46,435 nt of DNA from an uncultured Caulobacterales bacterium (GCA_903858185.1 CAIOHT010000062.1:1-46435); one strand, 5' to 3'; positions 1 through 10,291 are shown, numbered from the stretch's first letter. The notes: generated from the sequence alone by a model not told the origin. Translations and numbers: made by a program.

Positions 1-127
1 CCTGTCTCACGCGCAGCGTTTTCGCGCGCTAGAGCGGTCTGAGGCTGAAGGCCCCTCTGGCTGATCAGCGAGAGCGGCCCGCAGGCAACCGACCGCGACC
101 GCCGGAGCGGCCGCGGCGCCTGCGAAA
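1..127. other. Left-edge non-coding stretch
   Basis: No convincing gene is visible in the first 127 bases. The stretch is GC-rich and lies downstream of the SapC-family gene, which is on the minus strand and ends at 128. I see short GC-rich self-complementary runs but no hairpin followed by a T tract that would support a terminator. Confidence 0.4.
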
Positions 128-922
128 TCAGGCGGCCGCCTGGCTCCGCTTGATGGCGCGTTCGCTGGCGATGGCCACCAGACGATCCCAGCCGGCCAGC
201 GACGTGAGGTGGTTGTAGATCTTCTCCAGCGCGCCGTTGTCGCGCATCTGGACCAGGACCTCAGGCGACAGGGCGTTGAGCTTGGCTTCGGAGACCGCGA
301 AATACTCGGCCAGCTTCACCGGCTCGAACGTGCCGTCGTCCTTGGGCATGTTGAAGATCGACTCACGCTGTTCGAACAGGTCGTGGTCCTTGAGCAGCTT
401 CACGAAGGCGTCCGTGCGGCGGCGCTCGCCCTCGAAGTCCTCGCAGAACTTGATGGCGTTCTGGGTGTATTCCGACGGCTCGCCGGCGTCGTCGAACAGC
501 GGCAGGTCGGCCTTCTTCTTCTCGGTGAAGATGTCGGCGGTCCGCTCGATGCAGACGACCATGCGCTGCTGCGCCTCGTCGGCAGCCAGCACGAACGGAT
601 AGCGGCGGATGTAGGCCGGCACGTAGCCGCCCGAGACGAACGACCCGTCATCGTTGACGAACAGGTTTTCCTCGCTGTTGATGCCCATAACGGCCAGCGG
701 CATGTTTTCCGCGCCGGCGAAGATGATCGGGTAGCAGATCGACGCGAAGGTGAATTCGGCGACGGTCAGCGGCACGACGTGGCCCTTCGCGGCGAAGCCG
801 AACGGCTTCTCCATGCGCTGCACGCCCAGTCCACTGTGCATGTCTTTGCTGAGAGGCTCGGGGGTCGTGTAGAAAAGGATGTTGCCGCTGATGGGGCCGA
901 TGGCGGCCTTGGTCTGTTCCAT
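128..922 (-). CDS. SapC family protein
   Basis: The 264-residue product resembles the SapC family (Pfam SapC, PF07277), named after a gene near bacterial S-layer loci and common in Caulobacterales and other alphaproteobacteria. Visible family-like features are the N-terminal block that puts the protein in a standard order (a segment around residues 45-65 containing VPLTVAEF and SICYPIIF) and the later YPFVLA segment. No signal peptide or transmembrane helix is obvious, so a cytosolic location is likely. The biochemical function of the family is not established, and the S-layer link in the name should not be read as a function here. The gene stands alone, divergent from the MaoC hydratase gene, with about 160 bases between them. 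Confidence 0.8.
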   Translation of the reverse strand: MEQTKAAIGPISGNILFYTTPEPLSKDMHSGLGVQRMEKPFGFAAKGHVVPLTVAEFTFASICYPIIFAGAENMPLAVMGINSEENLFVNDDGSFVSGGYVPAYIRRYPFVLAADEAQQRMVVCIERTADIFTEKKKADLPLFDDAGEPSEYTQNAIKFCEDFEGERRRTDAFVKLLKDHDLFEQRESIFNMPKDDGTFEPVKLAEYFAVSEAKLNALSPEVLVQMRDNGALEKIYNHLTSLAGWDRLVAIASERAIKRSQAAA

Positions 923-1080
923 TCGAGACTCTTGAAGCTGCGGGCGGGTTGCGGCCGCGATGAAGATGAGGCGGCGCTTCTAGCTGATCAAATGGAACCC
1001 GGCAATGCGACCTCCCGTCTTGCGGTCCCTAAGGTCAACGCGCTTCAATCACCACAAGAAGAAAACGCCGGGAGACGTCC

Positions 1081-1932
1081 ATGCCTATCGCCTACCCCGA
1101 GATTCTGTCGCTCACCAGCAAGGACCAGCCGTTTGCCTGGACCGAGAAGGATTCCATGCTCTACGCCCTGGGCATCGGCCTGGGCTCGGACCCGATGAAC
1201 GCGGACGAACTGCCATTCGTCTACGAGAGCGGTCTCAAGGCGGTGCCGACCATGGCCACCACGGTCGCCTGGGGCGCCGGACCCGGTATCGGCAAGATGG
1301 GGATCAACTTCCTGCTGGTCGTGCACGGCGAGCAGAAGGTCGAATTCCACAAGCCGCTGCCGACCGAGGCCTCGATCCTCGCCACCAGCCGCGTCGTCGG
1401 CGCCTATGACAAGGGCGACAAGGGCGCGGTGATCTACAACGAGACCGTCCTCGCCGACGCGAAGACCGGCGAGAAGATCGCCACCCTGACCGGCTCGACT
1501 TTCGCCCGCGGCGACGGCAACTTCGGCGGGCCCTCGGACGGCGCGCCGGAGCCGCATGAAGTCCCGACGCGCGCACCGGACCTGTCGGTCGACATCCCCA
1601 CCAAACCCGACCAGGCGCTGATCTACCGGCTGAGCGGCGACCGCAATCCGCTGCACTCGGACCCGAAGATCGCCGCTGCCGCCGGCTTCCCGCGCCCGAT
1701 CCTGCACGGGCTGTGCACCTACGGCATCACCTGCCGCGCCGTGCTCCAGGAATACTGCGGCTTTGACCCGGCGAAGATCAAAAGCCACCAGGTGAGGTTC
1801 TCCAGCCCCGTCTTCCCCGGCGAGACGATCACCGTCGACATGTGGAAGGACGGCGACGTCGTCTCGTTCGAGGCGCGGGTGAAGTCGCGCGGCGTCACGG
1901 TCGTCAAGAACGGCAAGACGCTGCTGGGTTAG
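1081..1932 (+). CDS. MaoC-type (R)-specific enoyl-CoA hydratase (hydratase 2)
   Basis: The 283-residue protein has the double hot-dog architecture of hydratase 2 enzymes, like the hydratase part of peroxisomal multifunctional enzyme 2. The N-terminal half is a degenerate MaoC-like domain. The C-terminal half carries the hydratase 2 signature around residues 180-215: YRLSGDRNPLHSDP, whose Asp and His are the expected catalytic pair, followed by GFPRPILHGLCTYG. Such enzymes hydrate trans-2-enoyl-CoA to (R)-3-hydroxyacyl-CoA, often in fatty-acid or sterol side-chain oxidation. The exact substrate cannot be read from the sequence. The ATG at 1081 follows GGGAGACG at 1070-1077, a reasonable ribosome binding site. 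The gene converges on the zinc receptor gene, with a 29-bp palindrome between them. Confidence 0.9.
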   Translation: MPIAYPEILSLTSKDQPFAWTEKDSMLYALGIGLGSDPMNADELPFVYESGLKAVPTMATTVAWGAGPGIGKMGINFLLVVHGEQKVEFHKPLPTEASILATSRVVGAYDKGDKGAVIYNETVLADAKTGEKIATLTGSTFARGDGNFGGPSDGAPEPHEVPTRAPDLSVDIPTKPDQALIYRLSGDRNPLHSDPKIAAAAGFPRPILHGLCTYGITCRAVLQEYCGFDPAKIKSHQVRFSSPVFPGETITVDMWKDGDVVSFEARVKSRGVTVVKNGKTLLG

Positions 1933-1938
1933 GAAGAA

Positions 1939-1967
1939 GGGGACAGGTACCTTCGGTACATGTCCCC
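1939..1967. repeat. 29-bp palindromic intergenic repeat, copy 1 (GGGGACA family)
   Basis: GGGGACAGGTACC, TTC, GGTACATGTCCCC form a near-perfect 13-3-13 palindrome, with one mismatch in the stem. It lies between the convergent stops of the MaoC gene (1932) and the zinc receptor gene (1974). Two further copies are at 31396-31424 and 31446-31474. The position and strong hairpin suggest a REP-like element that may also act as a bidirectional terminator. The function is inferred. Confidence 0.85.
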
Positions 1968-1973
1968 GACGTC

Positions 1974-4010
1974 CTAGAACCGGTAGCTGAAGCCGGCGCG
2001 GAAGCCTCGACCGGCTTGCGGGGCGATGTCCTTCAGGAACGAGGCGTGCTCGCGGATCTCGGCGTCACCGAGATTGCGTCCTTCGGCGAACAGTTTCACC
2101 CCGCCCAGCGCCTCGGGCGTCCAGGTCGCGCCGATGTTGACCACCGTATAGGCGTCGGTCGACAGCTCGAAGGCGGACACCCGGTCCTGGTCCCCGACGT
2201 GGCGCAGTTCCATCCAGCCCCCAAGGGCGTCAGCCTTCCAGACCATCCGGCCGGTCACCGACCAGGGCGGGATGCGCGACGGCGCGCCGAGATCGCTGCT
2301 GGCCCGTACATAATCCGCTGATCCCTCCAGCGTCAGCGAGCGCTCGCCCTGACCCCAGAGCCGATAGCTGGCCTCGACCTCGAAGCCGTGGAAGCGGGCG
2401 TTGGTCTGGCTGTAGGCGAAGACGTCGAGATCGTCCGCTACCGCTCCGGTCGGGACCAGGTCGATGAAGCCGTCATAATCCACCACGAACAGGTGCAGGT
2501 CGGCCTCCAGCCGCTCACCGCCGTAGTGCACGGTCCCTTCCATCGAGAGGGCGACTTCCGTCTTCAGGTCGGAATCGCCGACCTCGAACCCGCGCGTGGC
2601 GATATGCGGGCCGTCGGCGAACAGCTCCGCCTCGGTCGGCGCGCGCTCGCTGCGCGAGACGCTCAGTCCGAGGAACCAGCCGTCGGCGGGACGATAGAAG
2701 ACGCCGGCCGAGGCTGAGAGATTGGTGAACTCCCGCGTGAACAGGTCGGTCTCGAGTTTACGCCGGTCGAGGCGGACGCCGCCTTCGTAGCCCCAGCCAT
2801 CCCGGTCCACGCGCTGCAGGGTGAAGATGCCGACTTCACTGATCCGGGTGCGCGGGACATAGGCCTCCGCGCCCTGGGCGTCGAAGTCCCGGCGCAGCGT
2901 CTGAAGGCCGAAAGCGCCGTTCCAGCCGTCCCGCTCGGGCTGTACCATTTCCAGACGTCCCTCCCAGCCTTCGGAGAGGAAGCGTGTGCCGACGTCCGCG
3001 CCTTCGAACTCGGTGTGGGTATAGTCGGCCCAGCCACCGCTGAAGCGGACGGTCTCGAAGGGGCCAAGGCCCGCGTTCCATTCGCCACGCAGGTCAACGC
3101 GGGTCTGCTCGAGCCCGATCGATACCGGCGCTTCCTCGACCGGAACCGGGGGCGGGACCGGCGGCTCCTCATGCGCGTGGCCGGGCACGCCGTAGGTTGT
3201 CTCGGTGCGCTTGACCGCGACGCCGAGGTAGCCGCTGTCGCCGACCCATGAGACCCCGCCGCCAAACGTGTCCAGCTCGACCGCACTGTTCTCGAGGCGC
3301 TTCGGATAAGGCGTCTCGGCGACTTCACCTTCTGCGGCCAGTTGCCTCGCCGATTCCGGATAGGCAGGGATCTCGTAGTCGTCGCTCTGGCGGTGGATGC
3401 CGTCGAGGGTGAAGACCAGGGGTCCGGCGCCGAGGGTCAGTCCGCCGGAAATCGAGCGGCCGTCATCGACCGTGCCCGCCGAGGCGTTGATCCGCCCGGA
3501 GACGGGGCTGGCGGGCGCCTTCCGGGCAATCCGGTCGTCGATGATGTTGATCACGCCGCCGATCGCCGATCCGCCGTAGAGCAGGGCCGCCGGGCCGCGC
3601 AAAACCTCGATCCGGCCGGCCTCGCCGGGGTCGGACGCCACCTGGTGGTCCGGCGACAGCGCGCTGGCGTCGATCAGCCCTACGCCGTTGTTGATGACCA
3701 GAACCCGGGGGCCGGCGAGCCCCCGCACGACCGGACGGCTTGCGCCGGGACCAAAGGCCGTCGAGCGCAGGCCCGGCAGATTCGCCAGCATGTCGCCCAG
3801 CCCCGCGGCCGGCAGCAGGTCCAGATCATCGCGACCGAGGACGTCGACGCTGGTCGTGGCCGAGTCCATCGAGATGGCGTAGGGGGCCGCGGTGATGATC
3901 AGTTCCTCGACCGTGCCGGGCGCCGGCTCGGCTTCCGCTGCATGGCTCTGGCCCGCCACGAGCAGGGTGAGACCGCTGGCGGCGAACATCAGGAGACGGC
4001 GGTTGAACAT
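1974..4010 (-). CDS. ZnuD-like TonB-dependent zinc receptor
   Basis: Outer-membrane receptor of about 678 residues, with signal peptide, plug and 22-strand barrel ending in SYRF. It resembles the neisserial zinc receptor ZnuD: the barrel contains YGVPGHAHEE, matching the ZnuD YG-PGH-HE loop, then SERAPTEAELFADGPHIAT with FEVG, and the C-terminal HASFLKDIAPQAGRGF. The plug has the usual GLGDMLANLPGLRS and PVVRGLAGPRVLVINNG blocks. The His/Asp-rich loop long in Neisseria is here short and Pro/Glu-rich. I chose the ATG at 4010 because the next residues form a clean signal peptide ending AAEAE. An in-frame ATG at 4058 would put the start inside the operator. The perfect TGTTAT-N3-ATAACA box 33 bases upstream suggests repression by Zur. 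Zinc as substrate is inferred. Confidence 0.88.
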   Translation of the reverse strand: MFNRRLLMFAASGLTLLVAGQSHAAEAEPAPGTVEELIITAAPYAISMDSATTSVDVLGRDDLDLLPAAGLGDMLANLPGLRSTAFGPGASRPVVRGLAGPRVLVINNGVGLIDASALSPDHQVASDPGEAGRIEVLRGPAALLYGGSAIGGVINIIDDRIARKAPASPVSGRINASAGTVDDGRSISGGLTLGAGPLVFTLDGIHRQSDDYEIPAYPESARQLAAEGEVAETPYPKRLENSAVELDTFGGGVSWVGDSGYLGVAVKRTETTYGVPGHAHEEPPVPPPVPVEEAPVSIGLEQTRVDLRGEWNAGLGPFETVRFSGGWADYTHTEFEGADVGTRFLSEGWEGRLEMVQPERDGWNGAFGLQTLRRDFDAQGAEAYVPRTRISEVGIFTLQRVDRDGWGYEGGVRLDRRKLETDLFTREFTNLSASAGVFYRPADGWFLGLSVSRSERAPTEAELFADGPHIATRGFEVGDSDLKTEVALSMEGTVHYGGERLEADLHLFVVDYDGFIDLVPTGAVADDLDVFAYSQTNARFHGFEVEASYRLWGQGERSLTLEGSADYVRASSDLGAPSRIPPWSVTGRMVWKADALGGWMELRHVGDQDRVSAFELSTDAYTVVNIGATWTPEALGGVKLFAEGRNLGDAEIREHASFLKDIAPQAGRGFRAGFSYRF

Positions 4011-4042
4011 GGCGAGACCCGGAATGACGGTGGAAGATTTAG

Positions 4043-4057
4043 TGTTATGAAATAACA
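4043..4057. promoter_or_regulatory. Probable Zur operator of the zinc receptor gene
   Basis: TGTTAT, GAA, ATAACA is a perfect 6-3-6 palindrome, followed by T to give TGTTATGAAATAACAT. Its core matches the ATGTTAT...ATAACAT half-sites of Zur boxes in proteobacteria. It sits 33 bases upstream of the receptor ATG, where a repressor would block the promoter. A 16-base copy differing at only two positions lies before the permease/GTPase operon at 33233-33248. Protein identity is inferred from the motif and the target genes. Confidence 0.75.
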
Positions 4058-4151
4058 TATCTGTCCGTCAAGGCCCGCAGCCGGTTTTGGCTTGACGGCG
4101 AACCGGTGATCCCCGACTGCGATAGGGATCCGGCGGCTCTGGAGGCGACTG

Positions 4152-4898
4152 ATGATCGGCATGCGGACCATCACGGCGTGCGCTCTCGTCACCCTCGCCC
4201 TGGCGATGGGCGCCACGGCGCAGGAGGCTCGCCACACGGGCTATCTCGCGGCTGAGGCTTTGCCGGACGCACTGGTGATCGTCGGCGGCCCGCCGGCCGA
4301 GGACTCACCCGAGGCGGCTGCCGAGCGGGCCTATTTCCTCACCAGCCGCGCGCTCGAAGGATCAGCCCGCTGGAATCAGGCGGCCCTGGACGCGGACCTG
4401 TTCGGCGACGCCGCGCACGTCAGCTTCGCCTGCGCCATCGGCAAGGCGATCACGGTGCAGGACACGCCGACGCTGTCACGCATGCTGGACCGTATCGTCA
4501 TGGACGCCGCGAAGAGCGTCGCGATCCTGAAATCGACCTTCAACAGGCCCCGGCCGATGGTCGGCCACGACGACGCACCGTTGTGCGTGCCCCGTGAAGA
4601 CTGGATGAAAACCAACAGCTCCTACGCGTCGAGCAATGCGGCGGCGGGCTGGGCCTGGGCGCTGGTGCTGGCCGAGCTGGAGCCGGCGAAGGCGTCCCGG
4701 GTGCTGGTCCGGGGCCGCGAGTTCGGTGAGAACCGCGTCATCTGCGGCCTGCACTATGCCAGCGACATCACCGCCGGCCAGACCATGGCCTCAGCGACGG
4801 TGGCGGCGCTTCACGCCAATCCGGAGTTCCTCGCCGATCTCGAAGCCGCCCGCGCCGAACTGGCCGGGGCGCCGGCGGCGGAAGGCTGCGGCGCCTGA
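4152..4898 (+). CDS. Class A acid phosphatase-like (PAP2 superfamily) protein with altered PSGH motif
   Basis: A 248-residue exported protein with a signal peptide ending near ATAQEA. The fold of class A non-specific acid phosphatases is indicated by K127-x6-R134-P135 and by R195-x5-H201-x3-D205, where the last His is the phosphorylated nucleophile in the family. The middle motif, normally PSGH, reads ASSN at residues 159-162 inside SSYASSN, so the His that normally protonates the leaving group is replaced by Asn. The protein may be inactive, use a different acid, or have another role. The start could be ATG 4152 or ATG 4161. It is divergent from the zinc receptor gene and convergent with the GNAT gene (7 bases apart). 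Confidence 0.82.
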   Translation: MIGMRTITACALVTLALAMGATAQEARHTGYLAAEALPDALVIVGGPPAEDSPEAAAERAYFLTSRALEGSARWNQAALDADLFGDAAHVSFACAIGKAITVQDTPTLSRMLDRIVMDAAKSVAILKSTFNRPRPMVGHDDAPLCVPREDWMKTNSSYASSNAAAGWAWALVLAELEPAKASRVLVRGREFGENRVICGLHYASDITAGQTMASATVAALHANPEFLADLEAARAELAGAPAAEGCGA

Positions 4899-4905
4899 CA
4901 GGCAA

Positions 4906-5432
4906 TCAGGGGGCGTCCTGCGACCAGACGAGATGCCGGCGCAGGATGTGGCCTTCAGGAAGGTTCGGATGCTCGAAGTCGAGATCTTCGCGGCGGGTCA
5001 TGGCCAGCCGCGCCATCACACCCTGTGACGGCAGGTTGGTCGTGGCGGTGAAGGCGACGATCTGCCTGAGACCCACCCTTCCGAAGCCGTCGTCCATGGC
5101 CGCTCGGGCCGCCTCGGTGGCGTAGCCCTGGCCCCAGGCATGCCTGGCCAGCTGCCAGCCCGCCTCGACGCCAGGAAACAGCGGACTGGTCTGGTCGAGG
5201 ATCGCCAGACCCACCATGCCCAGCAGCACGCCGTCTTCACGACGCTCCACGGCGAATTCACCGAAGCCGTGCATTGCCAGGTGCTCATTGAGTCGATCCA
5301 GGCGCGCGCGGCTTTCTGTCGCCGTTAGCCGCCTCTCGTAGTGCCGCATCACCTCCGGATCGGCATTCAGCGCGGCGAAGGGCTCAACGTCTTCCTCGCG
5401 CCAGCCGCGCAGGATCAGGCGCGGCGTCTCGA

Positions 5433-5436
<4 letters not shown>
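4906..5436 (-). CDS. GNAT N-acetyltransferase (RimJ/RimL type) at end of agmatine operon
   Basis: The 176-residue protein opens with the typical IETPRLILRGWREEDVEPFA block of RimJ/RimL-like acetyltransferases and has the acetyl-CoA loop near residues 100-110 (ARHAWGQGYATEAARA, the Q/R-x-x-G-x-A/G motif). It transfers an acetyl group from acetyl-CoA to an amine. Its ATG overlaps the stop of aguB by four bases (ATGA), so the two are translationally coupled as aguA-aguB-GNAT. The context allows a role on putrescine or a related amine, but sequence resemblance is to the broad RimJ/RimL group, not clearly to SpeG, so the substrate remains unknown. Confidence 0.85.
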
Positions 5437-6310
<874 letters not shown>

Positions 6311-6311
<1 letters not shown>

Positions 6312-7309
6312 CAGGCGGGCTCCTGCTGGGTGATGCAGTGGAACGAGCCGCCGCCGGTCAGGATGGCGGTGGACGGCAGGCCGATGGCCTTGCGCTCGGG
6401 GAACAGGCTCTGCACCGCGTCCACGGCGAAGGCGCCGGCCCGGGCGTCTTCGTAGAGCGGGACGATCACCGCGCCATTGGCAATGATGAAGTTCATATGG
6501 CTGGCCGGCGCAGGGCCGCCGTCGCCGTCGATCCAGCCCGGCGAGGGGATGCGCATGACCTGCAACTGCCCGCCGCGCGCGTCGGTCATCTGCGACAGGT
6601 CGCGGGCGGTCTGGTCGTAGAGGTTGGCGTTGGGGTCAGCCCGGCCCCAGGCGATCGGGCAGGCGACCACGCCGGGGGCGACAAAGCGGGCCAGATTGTC
6701 CACATGGCCGTCCGTGTGGTCATTGCGCAGGCCGTCGCCCAGCCACAGCACCTTGCGGGCGCCCAGCGCGCTTGCGAGGGCCACATCGGCGGCATCCTCG
6801 GTCCAGCCGGGGTTGCGGTTGGCGTTCAGCACACACTGGCGGGTGGTCAGCAGGGTGCCGAGGCCATCGTGCTCGACGGCCCCGCCCTCGAGGATGAAGC
6901 CGTTGGCGTCCAGCGGGGCGCCGGACGCGGCGGCGATCTGGCCGGCGACCTGGTCGTCGCCCTCCAGCTCGTACTTGCCGCCCCAGCCGTTGAAGCGGAA
7001 GCCGGCGGCGCGGCCGTCGCTGCGGAAGATCGGGCCGGTGTCGCGCACCCAGATGTCACCGAACAGGGCGCGGACGATCTCGACGCCGGCGACATCATCC
7101 AGACGCGCCCGGGCGGCGGCCTCGGCCTCGTCGCCGCAGACCATCAGCCGCACGCGCTCCTCGCCCGGACCCGCCAGGGCGCGAGCCAGGGCGGCGACCT
7201 CGTCCTGGGCGTCTTGCAGGTTCTCGCGCCACAGATCGGCATGGCTGGGGAAGCCCAGCCACATGGCGCGGTGCGGAGACCATTCGGCGGGAACGAGAGG
7301 GGTGCTCAT
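6311..7309 (-). CDS. aguA: Agmatine deiminase
   Basis: A 332-residue member of the guanidino-group modifying superfamily (peptidyl-arginine deiminase type, Porph_ad). It converts agmatine to N-carbamoylputrescine plus ammonia. Key blocks are PAEWSPHRAMWLGFPS at the start, the ligand-binding WVRDTGPIF and GWGGKYE segments, the catalytic His region NDHTDGHVDNLARF and the catalytic cysteine near the C terminus in GGGSFHCITQQ. It is slightly shorter than many homologues (about 345-370). It is the first gene of the minus-strand aguA-aguB-GNAT operon. Upstream, at 7357-7392, a terminator separates it from the large TonB receptor gene, so the operon probably has its own promoter in 7310-7356, though I cannot identify it. 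Confidence 0.95.
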
Positions 7310-7356
7310 GGGGCGGGGGAAGTGGCCCTGACTGAAGGTTGCGTCAAGTGCTGCGC

Positions 7357-7392
7357 AAACGAAGAAGGGCGGCCCGATCGCTCAGGCCGCCC
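7357..7392 (-). terminator. Rho-independent terminator of the large TonB receptor gene
   Basis: Read on the minus strand, GGGCGGCC and GGCCGCCC form an 8-bp stem around a 10-base loop, followed by a T-rich run (TTCTTCGTTT). It lies just after the receptor stop at 7420 and before the agmatine operon. The T tract is interrupted, so some read-through is possible. Confidence 0.7.
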
Positions 7393-7419
7393 CTCCCGTT
7401 TAGTCGTGGTTGCCTCGAA

Positions 7420-10089
7420 CTAGAAGCGGGTACGCAGGCTCAGCTGGATCGTGCGCGGAGCGCCGATGCTCACGAAGGCCGTGTTCGGGCCACGCGAGAT
7501 CGGGGTCTGGTTCAGTTCCGGGTTGATGCGCGCGATGGTCAGCGCGTTCGTACCGGAGCTGATGTTGGCGTAGTACTCCTGGTCGAAGATGTTCGTGACG
7601 TTGAGCTGCAGCGAAGTGCCCTCACCGCCGAACGGCAGGTCGTAGCGCATGTCCAGGTCGAACACGTTGTAGCCCGGCGACTGCTCGTCGTTGACGTCCG
7701 TGGTGAAACGGTCGCCGACGTGCTTGCCCTGCAGGCCGACGGTGAAGTCATCCGTCACCTTCCACTGGGCGCGCGCCGTGAACATCCACTCCGGCGTTTC
7801 CACCAGCGTCTTGCCCTTGGTCGGCAGGTAGGTCGGTGTGTTCGACGGGGTCAGGGCCGGGGCCACGATGACCGTCGACCGGCCGAGTTGCAGGTCCTCC
7901 TGCAGCTCAGCCTGGGTGTAGCTCACCGAGGCGTAGAGGCTGAAGGTGTCGGTCGGGGTCCAGCCGGCCTGGGCGTCGATACCCCAGAGCTTCACGTCGC
8001 CGACGTTGCGGTCGACGTTGTAGCCGAGGTCCGGATCGAACGACGACACGATGCGGTTCTGGAAGTTGTTCGACCACAGGGCCGTCGAGATGATCACCGA
8101 CGGCGAACGGAAGCGATAGCCGAGATCCCAGGCCTGGCTGGTTTCCGGATCGACGTCCGAGATCACGATCGGGGCGGTCGCGGAGACGACCGGAACGTTC
8201 AGGATCGGGTTGGTGCTCGAAACCGCGTTCGCCACACCGACAGTGTAGAGGTTGTCGGTGCGCGGCGCCGACAGGCCCTCAGCGTAGCTGAGGAACACGG
8301 TGTGGCCCGGCGCAATGACGTACGAGACACCGACGTTCGGCAGAACGTCCTTGTACTCGGCTTCCGCTTCGAACGGGCGGATATACCGGGTCGTGCCGGA
8401 GGCCGCGATCGGCACGTTGGTCAGGGTGACCAGGTTGGCGGACGCCTGCAGACCGGCGGTGACCAGGTCGGTGTCGACGTTGGCGAAGGTCGGCTGGCTG
8501 GTGCAGACCACCGTGTTGGCGCCGTTCTGCGTCAGGCAGTACTGGTTCAGCTCGCGCTTGAACACCGGCGCCCGCAGGCCGACCGTCACGAACAGGTTGT
8601 CGTCCATGAAGTTGCCGCGCCAGTCAGCCGAGATCTGGTTGAGGATGGCGTAGGAAAGGCGGTCACGGCTGCGGAAGAAGTAGCCGTCGGCGTTCAGCAC
8701 CTTGTCGCCGTTGCCGTCCTTGCCGCCGAACACGTCCATCGGATCGCCGCTGGCGTCGATCAGGCCGTACTCGCCCGTCTGGCGGTGACGTCCGCGGTCG
8801 AAGGTGTAGGCGACGCGGAAGGTGTTGTTGTCGTTCGGCTCCCAGATCAGCGAGCCGGCCACCGTGTAGCGGCGGGTGTTGGTGTTGCTCGGCGAGTAGA
8901 AGCGAACGAAGGTGTCACGGCAGTCGCCGTCCTTGTTCAGGTCGAAGCCGATGCCGCCCGTCGCGCCACAAGCCACAGCTCCGGTCGTGCCGAAGACGGT
9001 GTTCTGCTGGCCGAGGGTGCCGACTTCGCTGAGGGTCGTGCTGCCGCCGCCGTTGGCCAGGACGTACTGGAAGGCGGAGTCGAGCGTGAGCGTCAGGGTG
9101 TCGCTGAGCGAGAACTTGGCTTGCTGCCGGATGTTGCCGGTGTTCGACGGGTTGATCCGCAGGCCGTAGTAGTTCGAGTTGTCGGACGGATCTGCGTCAA
9201 CGTCGCCCGTGTTCGGCAGGATGGCCGGCGTCGAGACGATCGGCAGATAGGCCGCGTTGTTGTCGTAGCCAGCGCCGAACAGCTTGAAGTTGGCGATCGT
9301 GGTCGTGCGGTAGAAGTTGTTGCGGTTCTCGTTGTAGTGGAACGCCAGCGAGACGAAGTCGCCGTTGTCGCCCAGCGGCTGATAGATCTTGCCGTTGATC
9401 TGCCACTTCTCGAGGTCGCCCGGACCCTTGAACTTGTCGTACTTCTGGTACGAGCCGGCCAGGTAGGCGGTCGCGCCCCACGGACCGATCTCGCCGGTGT
9501 CGACCAGGCCGAACACGCGACGATAGTTGAAGCTGCCGGCGGCGCCGTTGAGCATCAGGCCCATGTCGTTGCCGGGCTTGCGGCTGGTGTAGTTGATCGT
9601 GCCGCCCGTCGCCGAGGCCGTCGGGCTGTCCACGTCGGTGGTGCCCATGTTGACGCTGGCCCGCGAGATCAGTTCCGGGTCGAGCTGCTGGTTGGTGTAG
9701 ATCGCGTAGTTGCCGGTGTCGTTCAGCGGAATGCCGTCAAACGTCAGCGAGATGCGCGGACCATCGAAGCCGCGGAGACGGACGTTGCCGCCCGACGAGC
9801 CGTACGGATCGTTGTTGGTGAAGTTCAGGCCCGGCGTCAGGTTCAGCGACTGCAGGATCGTCTGACCGGTCGGCTGGGTCGCGATGAACTCCTGGTCGAT
9901 CGAGGCCTTGGCCTTGGGCGCCGACTCGGCAGTGATCACGCCGTCGATGTTGGGCTGGCCGGCAGCCGCGGTGATGACCACCGCTTCAACTTCGGTGGTG
10001 CCGGTGGATTGCGCATAGGCGGTCGAGGCCAGCATCATGCTGCCCACGAGCGCGGAGGTCGCCACAAAGGCGAGCTTGTTCTTGGTCAT
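7420..10089 (-). CDS. Large TonB-dependent outer-membrane receptor, substrate unknown
   Basis: About 889 residues with a signal peptide (MTKNKLAFVATSALVGSMML, cleavage near AYAQ), a TonB-box-like EAVVITA, a plug with NVRLRGFDGPRISLTFDGIPLND, and a long barrel ending LSLRTRF with the terminal Phe needed for outer-membrane assembly. I chose ATG 10089 because AGAGGGGA precedes it and it opens the signal peptide. The receptor is on the same strand as the agmatine operon but separated from it by a terminator. Caulobacterales encode many such receptors for siderophores, sugars and vitamins; nothing here fixes the substrate. A perfect 18-bp dyad at 10292-10309 in the upstream region may be an operator. 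Confidence 0.92.
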   Translation of the reverse strand: MTKNKLAFVATSALVGSMMLASTAYAQSTGTTEVEAVVITAAAGQPNIDGVITAESAPKAKASIDQEFIATQPTGQTILQSLNLTPGLNFTNNDPYGSSGGNVRLRGFDGPRISLTFDGIPLNDTGNYAIYTNQQLDPELISRASVNMGTTDVDSPTASATGGTINYTSRKPGNDMGLMLNGAAGSFNYRRVFGLVDTGEIGPWGATAYLAGSYQKYDKFKGPGDLEKWQINGKIYQPLGDNGDFVSLAFHYNENRNNFYRTTTIANFKLFGAGYDNNAAYLPIVSTPAILPNTGDVDADPSDNSNYYGLRINPSNTGNIRQQAKFSLSDTLTLTLDSAFQYVLANGGGSTTLSEVGTLGQQNTVFGTTGAVACGATGGIGFDLNKDGDCRDTFVRFYSPSNTNTRRYTVAGSLIWEPNDNNTFRVAYTFDRGRHRQTGEYGLIDASGDPMDVFGGKDGNGDKVLNADGYFFRSRDRLSYAILNQISADWRGNFMDDNLFVTVGLRAPVFKRELNQYCLTQNGANTVVCTSQPTFANVDTDLVTAGLQASANLVTLTNVPIAASGTTRYIRPFEAEAEYKDVLPNVGVSYVIAPGHTVFLSYAEGLSAPRTDNLYTVGVANAVSSTNPILNVPVVSATAPIVISDVDPETSQAWDLGYRFRSPSVIISTALWSNNFQNRIVSSFDPDLGYNVDRNVGDVKLWGIDAQAGWTPTDTFSLYASVSYTQAELQEDLQLGRSTVIVAPALTPSNTPTYLPTKGKTLVETPEWMFTARAQWKVTDDFTVGLQGKHVGDRFTTDVNDEQSPGYNVFDLDMRYDLPFGGEGTSLQLNVTNIFDQEYYANISSGTNALTIARINPELNQTPISRGPNTAFVSIGAPRTIQLSLRTRF

Positions 10090-10291
10090 TGTGTGAGTAT
10101 CCCCTCTCATCCCGACGCCGGCTTGAAACCTGAAAAGGACCCGGTCCGGTCAACAGTCACACGAGATAGCCCGCCAATGCGAAGCTAAGGTGACGATGCC
10201 CGAAATGAGTCCTGAACGCCTGATCGCAATCTAGAGCCCAGCGCCGATGAAGCAAGGCGACGTTAAGGATCGTGGCGCTTTTGGGCCGGTT

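Noticed and set aside
7339..10188. Long open frame of 949 codons on the plus strand opposite the large TonB receptor
   Set aside because: It has Arg/Val/Gly-rich low-information content with no domains and lies exactly opposite a well-supported receptor gene. Long antisense frames are expected at this GC content.
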